Both the position numbers and the translations under genes were made by a program. Below the pieces are notes generated by a model that worked only from the letters and a program-made list of their open reading frames with translations, was not told the origin of the DNA and searched no databases. Positions 6,023 through 7,622 of a stretch of 7,622 nt of DNA are shown one piece after another. Position 1 is the first letter of the stretch. Every line of letters starts with the position of its first letter. This DNA comes from Candidatus Amesbacteria bacterium RBG_19FT_COMBO_48_16 (GTDB lineage Bacteria > Patescibacteriota > Microgenomatia > CAZETR01 > Amesbacteraceae), in the NCBI GenBank assembly GCA_001775555.1, contig MEXE01000025.1, positions 1,568-9,189 on the forward strand, read 5' to 3'.

Positions 6023-6289
6023 ATGGCGGACAATACTTCAGCAACTATTAAGATAAACTTGCCTGCCGGAATTTTGGCCAATGCCAGGCAGGAAGCTGAA
6101 AGAATCGGTATTTCGGTGCAGGATTTTATCCGGATGCTGATGGCGACTTACTTTTCCCGGGCTGAGTCTATTCAGGCGGTTTCTCGAGACAGGGTGTTGT
6201 GGGAGAGAGGAAAAAAGGAAGTGGCAGGAGGGAAGTTTGTTGCGGTGGAAAATGTGCAGGAGTTGGAGAAACTGCTTTTGAAGTGGTAA
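6023..6289 (+). CDS. Ribbon-helix-helix antitoxin, RelB/DinJ-like
   Basis: 88 residues, ATG 6023. The N-terminus has the ribbon-helix-helix plan: strand ATIKINLPAGIL at 7-18, helix A running to about 29 (ANARQEAERIG), a turn, and helix B SVQDFIRMLMATYF at 31-44. Such domains dimerise and bind operator DNA; the rest (about 45-88), charged and probably disordered until bound, would wrap and neutralise the toxin. The toxin gene starts 3 bases after its stop, the usual antitoxin-first order. Probably autoregulated at the dyad in its promoter. Family-level call (RelB/DinJ type) from pattern and context; the precise subfamily is not certain. Confidence 0.85.
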   Translation: MADNTSATIKINLPAGILANARQEAERIGISVQDFIRMLMATYFSRAESIQAVSRDRVLWERGKKEVAGGKFVAVENVQELEKLLLKW

Positions 6290-6292
6290 TTT

Positions 6293-6550
6293 ATGGAGCT
6301 AAGACTTACGGCATCTTTCAAGCGGGAGTACTCGAAGATAACTAGGGGAAATAGGGATCTGAAAAAGAAAGTTTTCAAGCAATTGAGATTATTGCTGGAA
6401 AATCCTCGCCATCCTTCTTTAAGGTTACACAAGTATCACGGGAAAGAATGGTGGTCTGTTTCGGTAGACATGAGTATTCGGGTGCTAGTCTCTTTTGAGG
6501 CGGATTACATTGTAGTTTTCCATATTGGTAAGCATGAGGATGTATATTGA
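6293..6550 (+). CDS. RelE/ParE-superfamily toxin
   Basis: 85 residues, ATG 6293, TGA 6548-6550. The order fits the RelE/ParE fold: SFKREYSKI (strand and start of helix 1), DLKKKVFKQLRLLLENPRHPSL (helix 2 and loop), LHKYHGKEWWSVSVDMSIRVLVSFEADYIV split over the sheet, and the ending HIGKHEDVY, a common 'H..G.HD.VY' type tail. RelE/YafQ members cut mRNA on the ribosome, ParE members poison gyrase; the His-rich C-terminus (H77, H81) and basic residues favour the ribonuclease side, but I cannot settle this. It is the second gene of the toxin-antitoxin pair and depends on the promoter at 5987-6014. No inactivating stop or frameshift is seen. Confidence 0.87.
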   Translation: MELRLTASFKREYSKITRGNRDLKKKVFKQLRLLLENPRHPSLRLHKYHGKEWWSVSVDMSIRVLVSFEADYIVVFHIGKHEDVY

Positions 6551-6556
6551 TTGGGG

Positions 6557-6592
6557 CTAGAGGGCGAAGAGGAGGCCGAGGGAGAGGAGGAT
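6557..6592 (-). pseudogene. Remnant of a surface-protein C-terminal membrane anchor
   Basis: On the minus strand 11 codons plus stop read ILLSLGLLFAL-stop, identical in residues to the end of the surface protein at 7196-7622. The five base differences (Ala, Phe, two Leu codons and TAG/TAA) are all synonymous. Upstream in this frame only about nine unrelated codons exist before an in-frame TAA, so the rest of the protein is missing. It therefore looks like the decayed end of a paralogue, not a working gene. Confidence 0.6.
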
Positions 6593-6593
6593 G
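6573..6593 (+). repeat. 21-bp direct repeat, copy 1
   Basis: Exact copy of 7212-7232. The two copies flank the HExxH gene, but both fall in homologous anchor-coding sequence, so they are best read as shared coding ancestry and not as mobile-element ends. Confidence 0.8.
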
Positions 6594-6638
6594 TGGCACT
6601 GATGCGGTAAATTATGTTAATGGTTTAGAATTAACAGG

Positions 6639-7199
6639 ATGAGTGGGAAAGGGAAAAAAGAAATGATAATAATTGGGGCGGTAATGATTTGGGGTTTGCT
6701 TTTGGTGATATTAGGGTTGGAGGTGGCAAACCGGAGATGTCCGTCAGTGAACGAGAGGGGGAATTTTAGTTGTATGCAGGTGGCGGTTGAAACATTAGGG
6801 CAGGATAGAGAGTGGGATTTGTCAGTGACGGAAATGCCCGCGGACTGGCGGGAGGTGATTGAAAAGCGGGTGTTTGAGGTTGAAAGAAAAGAAATTTCCG
6901 GTTTTAACGGAGTAGCTTGTTTTGACTACGCCTTTGTGGCGGCGGATTTACCAACGGCGGCCAAAAGGTATGTGACAGCGCATGAAGCCCTGCATCTGGT
7001 GGACTATCGGTTAAGTGAGACTCAAGTCAATTGGAAAGCTGCCGGCCGGGAGCCTTTGGGGATGATGCAGACAGTGTTTTATAGTGTGTATTTGGGGGTA
7101 AGACAAGCTGGGAAACAGCCGGTAGCCAGCTGGCCTTGTTGGGCGGGCAGAATGTGGGTGGTTTTTAAAGTATATTTTTTGGGAGGGAACTGGACTTAG
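6639..7199 (+). CDS. Small membrane-anchored putative zinc metalloprotease (HEALH motif)
   Basis: 186 residues from ATG 6639; a second in-frame ATG at 6663 would only shorten the cytosolic tip, and neither has a strong ribosome site. Lys-rich residues 1-8 followed by a hydrophobic stretch at about 9-29 give a signal anchor with the rest outside the cytoplasm. AHEALHLVDY contains H115-E116-x-x-H119, the zincin zinc-binding and catalytic motif; E127 or E138 could be the third ligand as in gluzincins, but this is not proven. Cysteines C34, C45 and C94 lie in the extracellular part. I recognise no named peptidase family, and a short HExxH can arise by chance, but its place in a helix flanked by TA and LVDY is typical. 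It converges on the surface-protein gene, with the two stop codons overlapping (TTAG, 7196-7199). A TAGAAT at 6626-6631 could be a -10 box, without a good -35. Confidence 0.78.
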   Translation: MSGKGKKEMIIIGAVMIWGLLLVILGLEVANRRCPSVNERGNFSCMQVAVETLGQDREWDLSVTEMPADWREVIEKRVFEVERKEISGFNGVACFDYAFVAADLPTAAKRYVTAHEALHLVDYRLSETQVNWKAAGREPLGMMQTVFYSVYLGVRQAGKQPVASWPCWAGRMWVVFKVYFLGGNWT

Positions 7200-7622
7200 A
7201 GAGCAAACAGCAGGCCGAGGGAGAGGAGGATGGCGCCTGTTATAGCGATGATCCAGGTAGGGCCGGCGTTACCGGCGGGGACGATTTCGGTAGCCGGGGT
7301 GGGGACAGGAGTGGTCAGAGCCAGGGGGCGGGGAGTAGCAGTAGGCCGTGGGGTGGAGCTGGGACCCGGAGGCGAGGTGGGACCGGGAGTGGTTGTGGGA
7401 GAGTCACAGAAACAATCGGAGTCATCAGGACAGGAGGGAGTACGACAGAAACCCTGGTAGCAGAATAAGCCCCCCTGGCAGTTGTCGTTACTGCCGCAGG
7501 TGCCATTACAGTTGTTGGGCTCGCCGGTGGTGGGTGGCGAGGTGGGAGATGGGGTGAGGGACGGTTCGGGGGTGGGAGTGGATGACGGACCCGGAGTGGG
7601 AGTGGGAGTCGGAGTGGGTGAG
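7196..7622 (-). CDS. Secreted Pro/Thr-rich surface protein with Cys-rich module and C-terminal membrane anchor, C-terminal 141 residues
   Basis: Open from the window end on the minus strand to TAA at 7198-7196; the start lies outside. The visible part holds a low-complexity Ser/Thr/Pro stretch (1-36, beginning SPTPTPTPTPGP), a module of eight cysteines at about 38-72 (spacing C-x3-C-x5-C-x5-C-x4-C-x4-C-x5-C-x-C, with CNGTCGSNDNC and GLFCYQGFC), a second Pro/Thr linker (74-112), and a hydrophobic end GPTWIIAITGAILLSLGLLFAL. This is the plan of a stalk that lifts a disulfide-knotted domain away from the membrane; similar modules are frequent in Microgenomates-type surface proteins, from memory. 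The anchor has no basic tail, so the topology relies on the hydrophobic stretch alone. The function of the missing N-terminal part is unknown. G-rich complement strand gives overlapping spurious frames. Confidence 0.88.
   Translation of the reverse strand, partial: SPTPTPTPTPGPSSTPTPEPSLTPSPTSPPTTGEPNNCNGTCGSNDNCQGGLFCYQGFCRTPSCPDDSDCFCDSPTTTPGPTSPPGPSSTPRPTATPRPLALTTPVPTPATEIVPAGNAGPTWIIAITGAILLSLGLLFAL
7212..7232 (+). repeat. 21-bp direct repeat, copy 2
   Basis: Exact copy of 6573-6593, 639 bases downstream, inside the anchor-coding end of the surface-protein gene (read on the minus strand). Confidence 0.8.

Noticed and set aside
5768..6051. Two plus-strand reading frames of 63 and 78 residues
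   Set aside because: They lie antisense to the structured T-box leader and cross the promoters; no family resemblance.
6573..7232. 21-bp direct repeats as ends of a mobile element around the HExxH gene
   Set aside because: Both copies are the same anchor-coding segment, with synonymous changes beyond the exact match, and no transposase or terminal inverted repeat is present.
7230..7557. Reading frames on both strands overlapping the surface protein
   Set aside because: Shadows of the low-complexity Pro/Thr coding region; the frame with the cysteine module and membrane anchor is the convincing one.

Overview
The window looks like a chromosomal piece of a Candidate Phyla Radiation (Patescibacteria) bacterium, most likely a Microgenomates-type lineage. 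This is inferred from protein style, not from a database search. The signs are compact genes with 1-9 nt gaps and stop/start overlaps, few clear Shine-Dalgarno sites, a Pro/Thr-rich surface protein with a small Cys-rich module and a C-terminal membrane anchor, a small membrane-bound HExxH protein, and a very G-rich plus strand. TGA ends at least three genes (the WecG-type gene, the membrane protein and the toxin), so the recoded UGA=Gly code of Gracilibacteria/SR1 is not in use.

Layout. (1) 1-1781, plus strand: the 3' end of a WecG/TagA/CpsF glycosyltransferase, joined by an ATGA overlap to a 539-residue polytopic membrane protein. Together they suggest cell-surface glycan synthesis. (2) 1768-5588, minus strand: a tight four-gene operon in the order P-loop (gluconate-kinase-like) kinase, GNAT-like protein, M20 metallopeptidase/deacylase, tyrosyl-tRNA synthetase. 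(3) 5607-5981, minus strand: its control region, consisting of a consensus-like promoter and a full-length T-box riboswitch ending in a strong intrinsic terminator just before the kinase gene. The T-box shows a kink-turn, a specifier loop with candidate codon UAC (Tyr), the distal Stem I elements, the UGGU acceptor-binding bulge, and mutually exclusive antiterminator and terminator. It is the best find of the window. (4) 5987-6550, plus strand: a divergent promoter and a RelB-like/RelE-like toxin-antitoxin pair. The two -35 boxes form a near-perfect dyad. (5) 6557-6592: a short remnant of the C-terminal anchor of a surface protein, minus strand. (6) 6639-7199, plus strand: a membrane-anchored protein with an HEALH zinc-protease motif. 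(7) 7196-7622, minus strand: the C-terminal 141 residues of a secreted Pro/Thr-rich surface protein, whose stop codon overlaps that of the preceding gene tail to tail.

How it fits together. Low charging of tRNA-Tyr should let the T-box antiterminate and raise TyrRS together with three enzymes of unclear purpose. One of these, the M20 hydrolase, could release amino acids from peptides or N-acyl derivatives, which would suit a scavenging host-dependent cell; this is inference. The rest of the window concerns the cell surface and a toxin-antitoxin module. No tRNA, rRNA, CRISPR array or insertion sequence was seen.
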